From: Bradyrhizobium barranii subsp. apii
Lineage (GTDB): Bacteria > Pseudomonadota > Alphaproteobacteria > Rhizobiales > Xanthobacteraceae
Direction: 5' to 3'
Assembly (NCBI RefSeq): GCF_011516635.5
Contig: NZ_CP096255.1
Location: 6,384,501 to 6,448,500, forward strand
Length of the DNA stretch: 64,000 nt
Positions within the stretch are counted from its first letter, which is position 1; every line of letters starts with the position of its first letter. A program made the translations under genes and the position numbers. This document shows, one piece after another, positions 52,262 to 59,502 of this stretch. A model generated the notes under the pieces. It did no database searches and was not told the origin of the DNA. It saw nothing but the letters and a program-made list of their open reading frames with translations.

Positions 52262-52557
52262 CTAGCTCGGTACCCCGCTTAGGTGAAATGTCGTAGCAAG
52301 GATGCGCCAGCCGTCGGGGGAGCGAACAAGGTTGTACGACTGCCGCCATTGCCTTGTGACGCTTCCATCCGGTCGGAGGTTTTTCCACGTTACAGTTCCG
52401 AGAGCACTGCGTTCGCCTATAGGAACAGCCACTACATCGTGCAGAGTTCCACTTTCGGCCCCTTCGCGTCGGTAGATGTCGGCCACTCCTTGGAAAAACC
52501 GCGCAATCTCGTCACGTGACTGAAAACAATGTATCGACCCGTCACCCCGCATGGTGA
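52262..52557 (-). pseudogene. NTF2/SnoaL-fold gene, 5' end lost at IS21 B
   Basis: C-terminal ~98 residues of an NTF2-fold protein (FFQGVADIYRREGAESGTLHDVVAVPIGERSALGTVTWKNLRPDG, then QSYNLVRSPDGWRILATTFHLSG). The frame stays open to the IS21 boundary at 52558 (reading ..ITMRGDGSIHCFQ), so the ATG at 52552 is probably internal. The missing N-terminal part is not found at the other end of the element. Confidence 0.65.
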
Positions 52558-52563
52558 TGCGGA

Positions 52564-52661
52564 TTCCGATTTATTCCGGCCGGGTATTCCGACTTGAAGC
52601 CGGCCATCGTTCCGATTTGAAGCCGGCCACGATTCCGAAATGAAACCGGCCGGCATTCCGA
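52564..52661 (+). repeat. Subterminal 23-bp phased repeats, left end of IS21 B
   Basis: TTCCGA (once TTCCGAC) starts at 52564, 52587, 52610, 52633 and 52656, exactly 23 bp apart, each followed by a GCCGGCC-type block. At the right end the matching GGAA blocks lie near 55127, 55151 and 55173. Confidence 0.85.
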
Positions 52662-52752
52662 TTTGAAGCCGGCCGGGTTTTGGAAGTCGGCGTTTTCGTT
52701 TGGGTCAGTCCTTCAGGCATCAAGTCCCTCGTTGATCCACGAGGGGAAGCGG

Positions 52753-54288
52753 ATGCCGGCCAAGAGAGAACTGACCATGCGACAGATACGACAGATGCTG
52801 CGGCTTGCCCGTGATGGGGTGAGCGCCCGGGAGATCGGGCGCACGCTCGGGGTGGCGCGCAGCACGATCCAGGACAATCTCAAGCGTGCCTCGACTGCCG
52901 GGCTGGCGTGGCCTTTGGCGGGCGATCTGACCGACGCCGTTCTTGAACAACGTCTGTTTGCCCATGCCGGCGTCAGGCGCGGCTTCCGCCGGCGCCGGGA
53001 GCCGGATTGGGCCTCGCTGGCCTGTGAGCTGAAGCGGCCTGGCGTCAATCTGATGGTGCTGTGGGAGGAGTACCGGGCGGTCCATCCGGAAGGTTATGGC
53101 TACAGCCGGTTCTGCGATTTATTCCGGGAATTCGAGCGGCGGCTGTCTCCGACGATGCGGCAGGACCATCCGGCCGGCGACAAGGTCTTTGTCGATTACT
53201 CCGGCAAGAAGATCATGATCGTTGATCGCGCAACCGGGGTTGTGCGCGACGCGGAGATCTTCGTCGCCGTGCTTGGCGCCTCGAATTACACCTACGCCGA
53301 GGCGACCTGGACGCAGACACTTCCGGACTGGATCGAGGCTCATGTCCGAATGTTCCGGTTCTTTGGCGGGGTGCCACGCCTCGTCGTCCCTGACAATCTG
53401 AAGTCCGGCGTGCACCGGGCGTCGTTCTACGACCCCGAAATCAATCGCAGCTACGGGATGATGGCGTCCCATTACGGCGTTGGCATCCTTCCGGCACGGC
53501 CAAGAAAGCCCCGGGATAAGGCAAAAGTGGAAGCCGGAGTGCGTTTTGCCCAGACCTATATCCTCGGGCGGCTTCGCCGGCAGACCTTCTTCTCGCTGGC
53601 TGAGGCGAATGCGGCAATCGCCGCCGCGCTGGAGCGCATCAACGCCCACGTCATGCGCCGGATCGGCGTCAGCCGCCGACAATTGTTCGAGACCGTCGAG
53701 ATGCCTGTCCTGGCGCCGTTGCCGGATGCCGACTATCAGTTCGCGGAATGGCTCCTGGCCCGCGTCTCGCTCGATTATCACGTCGAGGTCGACGGCTTCT
53801 TCTACTCAGTTCCACACGGCCTGATCCGGGAGCAGGTCGACGTTCGCGCCACCACCCGGACCATCGAGTTGTTCCATCGGGGTTTGCGTGTTGCTGCTCA
53901 CCAGCGCCGTTATGGCGGCCGCCGGCACGGCACTGATCCCGATCACATGCCCAGTGCGCATCGGCGTTACGCCGAGTGGACTCCCGATCGATTCCGGCGC
54001 TGGGGGCGGTCGATCGGGCCCAACACCGAGGGGCTCGTTCTCGCCATCCTGGCCAATCGGCCTCATCCCGAACAGGGATTCCGGACCTGTCTCGGCGTGC
54101 TTCGGCTGTTCAAGGATATTGATCCCGAACGCGCCGAGCTGATCGCGGCCCGCGCGGTCGCGGTCAGCGCACTGACCTACAAGAGCATCGCCTCCATCAT
54201 CGCCAACAAGCTCGAACGCAGTTCTCGCGATACCGAGGACGCGATCATCGAACATCCCAATCTGCGCGGCCCCGGTTACTTCCATTGA
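52753..54288 (+). CDS. istA: IS21 transposase IstA (element B)
   Basis: DDE transposase of 511 residues from the ATG at 52753 (GAGGGGAAG upstream). Helix-turn-helix: RQIRQMLRLARDGVSAREIGRTLGVARSTIQDNLKRA. Catalytic residues lie in KVFVDYSGKKIMIVD, VVPDNLKSGV and KPRDKAKVEAGVRFAQ. It ends 14 bp before istB. Roughly half of its residues match IstA of element A by eye, so the two elements belong to the same family but not the same IS. Confidence 0.96.
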   Translation: MPAKRELTMRQIRQMLRLARDGVSAREIGRTLGVARSTIQDNLKRASTAGLAWPLAGDLTDAVLEQRLFAHAGVRRGFRRRREPDWASLACELKRPGVNLMVLWEEYRAVHPEGYGYSRFCDLFREFERRLSPTMRQDHPAGDKVFVDYSGKKIMIVDRATGVVRDAEIFVAVLGASNYTYAEATWTQTLPDWIEAHVRMFRFFGGVPRLVVPDNLKSGVHRASFYDPEINRSYGMMASHYGVGILPARPRKPRDKAKVEAGVRFAQTYILGRLRRQTFFSLAEANAAIAAALERINAHVMRRIGVSRRQLFETVEMPVLAPLPDADYQFAEWLLARVSLDYHVEVDGFFYSVPHGLIREQVDVRATTRTIELFHRGLRVAAHQRRYGGRRHGTDPDHMPSAHRRYAEWTPDRFRRWGRSIGPNTEGLVLAILANRPHPEQGFRTCLGVLRLFKDIDPERAELIAARAVAVSALTYKSIASIIANKLERSSRDTEDAIIEHPNLRGPGYFH

Positions 54289-54302
54289 AAGGATTATCCA
54301 GC

Positions 54303-55055
54303 ATGCTCACCCATCCCACCCTCGACCTGCTGCATAGCCTTGGTCTCCACGGTATGGCCAAAGGCTTCAAGGACCTCGATGCCCAGTCCGAAGCGCGCAG
54401 CCTCGAACACGCCGAATGGCTGGCGTTGCTCCTGGAACACGAGAAAACGCTGCGCCAGCAAAAGCGGTTCGAAAGCAGAGCTCGAGCCGCCAAGCTGCGT
54501 CATGCCGCCTGCGTCGAGGATGTCGATTACCGCGCTATCCGCGGCCTCGACCGCACGCTCTTTCTAAAACTCGCCGCTGGCGACTGGATCCGGGCACGAC
54601 ATAATCTCCTTGTTACCGGGCCGTGCGGCGTCGGCAAGAGCTGGCTCGCTTGTGCCCTCGGCAACAAGGCTTGCCGAGACGACTTCTCAGTTGCCTACCA
54701 TCGTGTGCCGCGTCTCTTCGCCGCTCTCGCACTCGGCCGCGCCGATGGCCGCTATACCAAGATGCTGCGGGCGATCGCACGACTTGATCTGCTGATCCTG
54801 GACGACTGGGGACCAGAACCTCTCGACGCCGACCAGCGCCGTGATTTGCTCGAAATCGTCGAGGATCGATACGAAGCCCGCTCGATTATCGTCACCAGCC
54901 AGCTGCCCGTCGATCGCTGGTACGAAATCATCGGCAACCCCACCATCGCCGACGCGATTCTCGATCGCCTCGTCCACAATGCCTACCGCATCGAACTCAA
55001 AGGAGAGAGCCTCAGGAAGCAGAAGCAACCCGCTCAAGATCAACCGGTCTCTTGA
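54303..55055 (+). CDS. istB: IS21 helper ATPase IstB (element B)
   Basis: AAA+ ATPase of 250 residues: Walker A TGPCGVGKSWLACALGNKAC, Walker B LILDDWGPEPL, and SIIVTSQLPVDRWYEIIGNPTIADAILDRLVHNAYRIEL. AAAGGA lies before the start. Intact, so the element could still be active if its ends are functional. Confidence 0.96.
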   Translation: MLTHPTLDLLHSLGLHGMAKGFKDLDAQSEARSLEHAEWLALLLEHEKTLRQQKRFESRARAAKLRHAACVEDVDYRAIRGLDRTLFLKLAAGDWIRARHNLLVTGPCGVGKSWLACALGNKACRDDFSVAYHRVPRLFAALALGRADGRYTKMLRAIARLDLLILDDWGPEPLDADQRRDLLEIVEDRYEARSIIVTSQLPVDRWYEIIGNPTIADAILDRLVHNAYRIELKGESLRKQKQPAQDQPVS

Positions 55056-55211
55056 CCTTCCCAGCCCTCGACGACATCATGAAATTGACCCATGCGAACG
55101 ACGCCACGGGTGGCTGGCTTCAGATCGGAATACCCGGCCGGCTTCGAATTGGAATGCATGGCCGGCTTCGTCGGAATCCGCACTTAAGGACTTCATAGAA
55201 GGGTTTCTGTC

Positions 55212-55532
55212 ATGCTCCGCTATATTCTCGCTCCTCTTGCCGCTTTCGTTTTGCTCATCGCCTGCTTGATCCCCGATGATGCCGAGGCTCGGCGCGGCGG
55301 AGGTGCCTATCGGGGTGGCGGCGGTTACCGCGGCGGTGCGGTCGCAGTTCGAGGACCGCGAGGCGGCGGCGCTGTTGCAGTGCGCGGCGCAGGCTACCGG
55401 GGCTACGGCTATCGGGGCGGCTATCGCGGCTACGGTGTCGGAGCGGCAGCGGTAGGCGCGGCTGCCGTTGGCGCTGCTGCGTACCGCCGCAGTTGCTACG
55501 ATGCGTACGGAAACTATATTTGCGCCTATTAA
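55212..55532 (+). CDS. Small secreted Gly/Arg/Tyr-rich protein
   Basis: 106 residues: signal peptide MLRYILAPLAAFVLLIACLI with cleavage near DDAEA, then a low-complexity region of RGG, YRG and GYRGYG repeats, an alanine-valine stretch (VGAAAVGAAAVGAAA) and a C-terminal RRSCYDAYGNYICAY with two cysteines that could pair. AGAAGGG lies upstream of the ATG. Such short RGG/YGG exported proteins are common in Bradyrhizobiaceae; their role is unknown. It starts 29 bp from the IS21 B end. Confidence 0.65.
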   Translation: MLRYILAPLAAFVLLIACLIPDDAEARRGGGAYRGGGGYRGGAVAVRGPRGGGAVAVRGAGYRGYGYRGGYRGYGVGAAAVGAAAVGAAAYRRSCYDAYGNYICAY

Positions 55533-55598
55533 TACGTGGCGACGCGCGATAGCGGTCCTGCAACTGCAACCAATTCTCGACAATCATGCAGCCGAAGT

Positions 55599-55985
55599 TC
55601 AGGACGGCGGTTCGCAGCCGCCGTTCTCGCTATGCTGCAGCTCGTCGACGGCCGTAGTAAATTTGTAAGATGGCCAAGACGCCCACTGCGCGGCGGCTTC
55701 TGCAATTTCAGACTGGGAACTGATTTGCAGTTTCTGCAGCAGGCGTTTCCGCTGTTCGCCAACTTGTTCTGGTCTTCCGCCGATCTGAACCGCAATGGCA
55801 CGATCAGAGTAGCCTCGGGCTAGACGCCGCAAGATGCGCTTCTCGCGCGGGCTCAAAAAAGGGACGCTACCGTTGATCAATTTTGCCTCTGCAATAGCAC
55901 GGGACCGAGCATATCCCGGTGGCCACCGGCAGTCACTCGAAATAGAACTGCTCAAGGTCCGTGGGCGATCCGCATTTGCGTCCAT
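55599..55985 (-). CDS. Short LuxR-type helix-turn-helix protein
   Basis: 128 residues with a single recognisable domain, a GerE/LuxR helix-turn-helix near residues 44-95: FLSPREKRILRRLARGYSDRAIAVQIGGRPEQVGEQRKRLLQKLQISSQSEI. No receiver or autoinducer domain precedes it. The recognition-helix part is atypical (RPEQVGEQRKRLL in place of the usual TVKTHRxxIxxKL). It may be a stand-alone regulator or a remnant of a longer one. The neighbours give no target. Confidence 0.65.
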   Translation of the reverse strand: MDANADRPRTLSSSISSDCRWPPGYARSRAIAEAKLINGSVPFLSPREKRILRRLARGYSDRAIAVQIGGRPEQVGEQRKRLLQKLQISSQSEIAEAAAQWASWPSYKFTTAVDELQHSENGGCEPPS

Positions 55986-56008
55986 CCCTTTGCCGGAGCG
56001 GCCTGCAG

Positions 56009-56518
56009 TTATCGTCCCGGCAGAGCCGTGGGCTGCCCGGGTGGCTCGATGCGCCAGAACGGATATGCCGCCAGTTCTCTCGAATGCTGCCCGAACATAT
56101 CGACCCGTCTACTTGTAAACTCCGTAATGACGCTGAAAAATTCAGTTGGTGACCTGATCGTCGCAAGTCTTAGGCTGAATTCAAGCGCAAATTGCGCGTT
56201 GGCCCCGGCCATCTCAAGTAGCTTCGCTTGATACGCCTGCATGTTTGCCGTCGCCAAAGCAAAGCCTTTCGTTGGATCGCTACCCGTCATTCTCTGACTG
56301 ACGTCATCCGGTAAGGCATTCACCCGAGGCTCAATGACAGGAACCTCGTGTTTAGGATCATCATGAAGCTCAGGAGGCGGTTCAATCGAGACAGCCGCAA
56401 CAGAGCGAAGTAAATTCTCTTTCGGGCTTCTGACAATGGCCTGCTTGTTCCGTTGAGCCCGCGCGGTTTTCGGATTGCGGGCGCGCTTTGGTACTGTCGC
56501 CGGTTTGCGCTTGCTCAT
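56009..56518 (-). CDS. Phasin-family protein
   Basis: 169 residues from the ATG at 56518 (TTGGAG upstream). A basic N-terminus (MSKRKPATVPKRARNPKTARAQRNK) and linker are followed by a phasin-like helical segment: ANMQAYQAKLLEMAGANAQFALEFSLRLATIRSPTEFFSVITEFTSRRVDMFGQHSRELAAY. Phasins coat polyhydroxyalkanoate granules; the basic tail could bind DNA as in some phasin-like proteins. No PHA genes are adjacent. An A7 and a G8 tract lie 10-26 bp upstream of its start. Confidence 0.8.
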   Translation of the reverse strand: MSKRKPATVPKRARNPKTARAQRNKQAIVRSPKENLLRSVAAVSIEPPPELHDDPKHEVPVIEPRVNALPDDVSQRMTGSDPTKGFALATANMQAYQAKLLEMAGANAQFALEFSLRLATIRSPTEFFSVITEFTSRRVDMFGQHSRELAAYPFWRIEPPGQPTALPGR

Positions 56519-56779
56519 CTGACGCTCCAAAAAAATGGGGGGGGTGCGACCACAACGGTCATTTCAGGAAGGACAACAGGCTTTGTGACGTGGTCGTTCC
56601 AAACCCGTGCATTGTTGCGGTCCGGGATGAACTGGAGATCAATCGCACGTTCTGCGATGTCGACGATGAGTTTAGGTAGCAACTTCAACCAACAAACGTC
56701 TAACTGGCGATCCCCAACGACCAAACTTGACGCCCCCGGCACGACCCGCTTGGATTAGCGGGTTGATGGAGAAAGCGTC

Positions 56780-57115
56780 ATGCGTATCTCGCCGTCGATC
56801 GTGCCCGGTTCCGAGCGGGACATCTATCTGGTGCTGGATGATTTCGGCGGCCGTCTTGGCCGGGCCTGGACCGAGACCGACGAGGAGCACACCGACCGCG
56901 AGACGCTTCTGAGCCACCTGATGGAGGGGCAATTCAGCAACCCGGCCCGCATCGTGAGCTTCAACACTGGTGAGGGCTGGTCGCGGGATGCCTCCGAGGA
57001 CATTGCCGAGGCGCTGCAACAGCGATGCGCCGTGCGCGGCGAGGTTCCTCCATCCCTTGAGGCGTTCCTCGAAACCCACGGGCCCGGGGCCACCGTCCAA
57101 CTATCCCTGCTTTGA
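56780..57115 (+). CDS. Conserved-looking hypothetical protein, first gene of a two-gene unit
   Basis: 111 residues with TGGAGA 9 nt before the ATG. Acidic, no signal peptide or membrane segment: SERDIYLVLDDFGGRLGRAWTETDEEHTDRETLLSHLMEGQFSNPARIVSFNTGEGWSRDASEDIAEAL. I do not recognise the family, though the composition and frame use are those of a real gene. Six bases separate its stop from the ATG of a tiny membrane protein, so the two are probably co-translated. Confidence 0.7.
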   Translation: MRISPSIVPGSERDIYLVLDDFGGRLGRAWTETDEEHTDRETLLSHLMEGQFSNPARIVSFNTGEGWSRDASEDIAEALQQRCAVRGEVPPSLEAFLETHGPGATVQLSLL

Positions 57116-57121
57116 GCAGCC

Positions 57122-57298
57122 ATGACCCCTTTCGGCCTGGTCATCGTCGCGGTCATCGTCACGCTGTTTGTCGTCGCGCTGGCGACGCCCGCCGGACGGG
57201 TCGCCTTAATCGGACGCGCGCGCGGGATGGTCCTCATGCTGGTCTGGCTCGCCCTGCTCGTGCTGCTCGGTACCATGTGGGCGCGGCTCGGCTGGTGA
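57122..57298 (+). CDS. Tiny two-helix membrane protein
   Basis: 58 residues, ATG at 57122, TGA at 57296-57298. It begins MTPFGLVIVAVIVTLFVVAL and has a second hydrophobic run MVLMLVWLALLVLLGTMW, separated by a basic hairpin (GRVALIGRARG); the predicted topology is two transmembrane helices with a cytoplasmic loop. It follows the 111-residue gene by 6 bp. No function can be assigned; a small accessory or toxin-like membrane peptide is possible. Confidence 0.65.
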   Translation: MTPFGLVIVAVIVTLFVVALATPAGRVALIGRARGMVLMLVWLALLVLLGTMWARLGW

Positions 57299-57311
57299 TT
57301 GGGCCTACTTG

Positions 57312-57965
57312 CTATTCTGCTAGCTGGTCTCTGCCGCCCGATGCAAGAACGCCAAACCGTTCCGAAAGCGAAACTAGTTCCGTCAACGACCGAACCTGCA
57401 TTTTGGCCATCACGTTAGAGCGATGCGCCTTGATCGTGCGCTCGGTCGTGCCCAGAGCGCTGGCGATCTGCTTGTTGATTTTGCCGCGAATGACCAGTTC
57501 AAAGACCTGCCGCTCGCGTGGGCTCAAGGTCGCAAGATGAGAAAGAAAGGCTTCGCGCATGCTCTTCAGGGGACGCGCCGCGTCGTGTTGCGCTAAGGCT
57601 CGTTCGACCGCTTGAAGAAGCTGGTCCGAAGATATCGGCTTGATCAGAAAATCTTGCGCACCTGCCTTGATGGTCCGCACCGTAGCCGGAAAATCAGCGT
57701 AACCAGTCAGGAATATAATGGGCAGCGTTGAGCCTAGTTCGATTAAGCGCTCTTGCAGCTCTGGACCGCTCATTCCCGGCAACCGCACGTCAAGAAGGAT
57801 GCAACTCGGCACCTCGTTGCTCGGCAAGTGATCCAGTAGATGCTGAGCCGAAGGATAGGCCGAAACCTCGTAACCGAATTCCTCTAGGCGATCTCCTATC
57901 GTTTTGCAGAAGGTCGCATTGTCATCGACAATATGCACGAACCTCGGACCGAGCTTCACCTCCAC
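57312..57965 (-). CDS. FixJ/NarL-type response regulator, orphan
   Basis: 217 residues: receiver domain with acidic pair VHIVDDN, phospho-acceptor aspartate in CILLDVRLPGMSG, Thr in FLTGYAD and Lys in LIKPISS, followed by a LuxR-type helix-turn-helix (LSPRERQVFELVIRGKINKQIASALGTTERTIKAHRSNVMAKM). The start is GTG at 57965. No sensor kinase gene is adjacent, so the partner lies elsewhere. It is convergent with the small two-gene unit at 56780-57298. Confidence 0.92.
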   Translation of the reverse strand: MEVKLGPRFVHIVDDNATFCKTIGDRLEEFGYEVSAYPSAQHLLDHLPSNEVPSCILLDVRLPGMSGPELQERLIELGSTLPIIFLTGYADFPATVRTIKAGAQDFLIKPISSDQLLQAVERALAQHDAARPLKSMREAFLSHLATLSPRERQVFELVIRGKINKQIASALGTTERTIKAHRSNVMAKMQVRSLTELVSLSERFGVLASGGRDQLAE

Positions 57966-58069
57966 TGCTTCCGACCTCCGGCTTAGGAAAAAGTTGCACG
58001 CGCCACCATAAGTTTTGGTTTAATACAACGTTAGCGGGAGCTCGCCAAGAGCTTGAAATCACGCCTCAT

Positions 58070-58191
58070 TAAAAGAGACCCCAGCCCAAATGGGGCGATG
58101 AGTTGGGGGCCCTTGAGTGTGCCCTAAAAGTTTGAAGCGTTGGGCAAACTTGGCAAAAGTCGCGATGTTCCTTGCGCGCGTCAGAACAGCG
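58070..58191. repeat. Inverted repeat arm A of a two-gene module
   Basis: About 120 bp. Its complement matches 59281-59400 over most of its length, with an exact core AAACTTGGCAAAAG and a shared GTCAGAACAGCG end. A GC stem with a T-run read on the minus strand lies at its outer edge. Confidence 0.75.
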
Positions 58192-58473
58192 CACGCGGTG
58201 CCCTGGGGCCGCCGTGGCGGGCTCAGCCCCGCTCTTTCGAACTGCGATTTCCTGCCTGGTGCCTAGATCGCGGCTCATGGCACCGCGTATTGAGTACGCC
58301 ATCCCCTGGGACCCGCGGGATGGCTTGCTCCTTCTCCTCGGTGTCATGTGGGCGCGCTCAGGGTGCGCATCGATGATTGTGGAAAGCGACCGCCCGGACC
58401 CAGGAGTGTGATTGCCGGGCGCCCAACGGCCCCCTTATTCTGCCTTAAGTTGCAGCGGGTGGGAGAAGCAGGT

Positions 58474-58734
58474 GTGAGAAGACTGATGGTGATCGCGGCC
58501 GCGCTTGCCGCGATGGGGACCGGGGCGAAGGCTGACAGCGATTTTCTGCTAGTAGGCTGCATTCGTTCCACGTTCGGACCATGCACAGCATTGCCGACCC
58601 TGCGTTACTTAGTCTCGAGCCAATGCGACGCAGCTCGCGAAAAACTCCGATCGGATATGGGCGCCGGTAACGTCAGTGCCTCCTGTGTCCCGGCCGACCC
58701 GCGGTGGAACCGCGCTCTCTTCCCCGAGAAGTAG
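58474..58734 (+). CDS. Small secreted hypothetical protein
   Basis: 86 residues from a GTG start at 58474 with GGGAGAAG upstream; the longer frame from 58348 lacks a ribosome site. Signal peptide RRLMVIAAALAAMGTGAKA, then DSDFLLVGCIRSTFGPC and two more cysteines (SSQCDAAREKL, SASCVPAD), so two disulfides are possible. No family recognised. It lies inside the module framed by the 58.07 and 59.28 kb inverted repeats and 11 bp before the next gene. Confidence 0.6.
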   Translation: MRRLMVIAAALAAMGTGAKADSDFLLVGCIRSTFGPCTALPTLRYLVSSQCDAAREKLRSDMGAGNVSASCVPADPRWNRALFPEK

Positions 58735-58745
58735 GCGGCGCTTCT

Positions 58746-59252
58746 ATGAATATCGAGGCAACTGGTTGGATTGCGATTTATGCTGCCGTGGTGTCGTCGT
58801 GCGCGTTTCTCCTCAACCTCAGAACGTGGATCGAGAACAAGCCCCGGCTACAACTGAGCCTCATGGTCGATGGCATGATCGTGAGCCCGGGAAGGGGCGT
58901 CGAGGAAAAGGACTTAACTATCCTGACCGTCACCAATCGAGGCCGCACACCGACGATGATCACAAACATGGTCATCTTCGAGATGACGTGGTGGCAGCGG
59001 CTTAGGATCAAGCCCGCAAAAAGCTTTGTCGTAGCCAACCCACAAATGGCCGGATACCCGCCGAATATACCGGGCGATCTTGAACCCTTAAAAAAATGGA
59101 CCGGGTACGCGCGTCCCCGGCGCGATCTGCTGACAGACTGGCCGAGCCATCGATATTGGGTTGGTATCTATGCCACCCATCGCGATCGCCCGTACTTGAT
59201 CCGGTTGCCCAAGACAAAGTCCGGTCCACCTGCGAATTCCAAAAGCGTCTAA
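58746..59252 (+). CDS. Single-helix membrane-anchored hypothetical protein
   Basis: 168 residues. An N-terminal transmembrane segment (GWIAIYAAVVSSCAFLLNLRTW) is followed by a beta-rich soluble part (LQLSLMVDGMIVSPGRGVEEKDLTILTVTNRGRTPTMITNMVIFEM) and a basic C-terminus. The order resembles small immunity-like or phage-linked membrane proteins, but I recognise no family. It is the second gene of the inverted-repeat-framed module; arm B of the repeat begins 28 bp after its stop and includes a terminator-like hairpin. Confidence 0.6.
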   Translation: MNIEATGWIAIYAAVVSSCAFLLNLRTWIENKPRLQLSLMVDGMIVSPGRGVEEKDLTILTVTNRGRTPTMITNMVIFEMTWWQRLRIKPAKSFVVANPQMAGYPPNIPGDLEPLKKWTGYARPRRDLLTDWPSHRYWVGIYATHRDRPYLIRLPKTKSGPPANSKSV

Positions 59253-59280
59253 GAAAGAACCCGAAGCATCCCGCCTCCCC

Positions 59281-59400
59281 CGCTGTTCTGACGCGCCAGG
59301 AACGTCGCGGCTTTTGCCAAGTTTCCCCGACGCCCTCAAGCTCGTGAGGGCAAAACTCAAGGCCCCGGCTCATGCCCTAACGTGGGTTGGGGCCCTTTTT
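59281..59400. repeat. Inverted repeat arm B, with terminator-like hairpin
   Basis: Complement of arm A (58070-58191). At its outer edge GGCCCC (59361-59366) can pair with GGGGCC (59390-59395), followed by TTTTT, so on the plus strand it can end transcription of the two-gene module. Confidence 0.75.
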
Positions 59401-59502
59401 GATGCGGGCGGGAGGGGACCGCTACCCTTCGACTGTCCGGCCGCCCTGCACGAAAAAATGGTTCTCAAAGGACATCGACAACCGTAACGAGCAACCTATG
59501 AT

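Larger units (their letters stand above)
52558..55182 (+). mobile_element. IS21-family element B, no target duplication
   Basis: 2625 bp bounded by inverted repeats TGCGGATTCCGA (52558-52569) and its complement at 55171-55182. It carries intact istA and istB. The bases just outside differ (ATGGTGA left, CTTAAGG right), so there is no duplication, and the left flank is a broken gene. Subterminal repeats run in 23-bp steps. It is a different IS21 from element A: the ends and repeats are unrelated in sequence. Confidence 0.92.

Noticed and set aside
58348..58473. Longer N-terminus for the small secreted protein
   Set aside because: No ribosome site at 58348 and the extension would bury the signal peptide; the GTG at 58474 has GGGAGAAG upstream.
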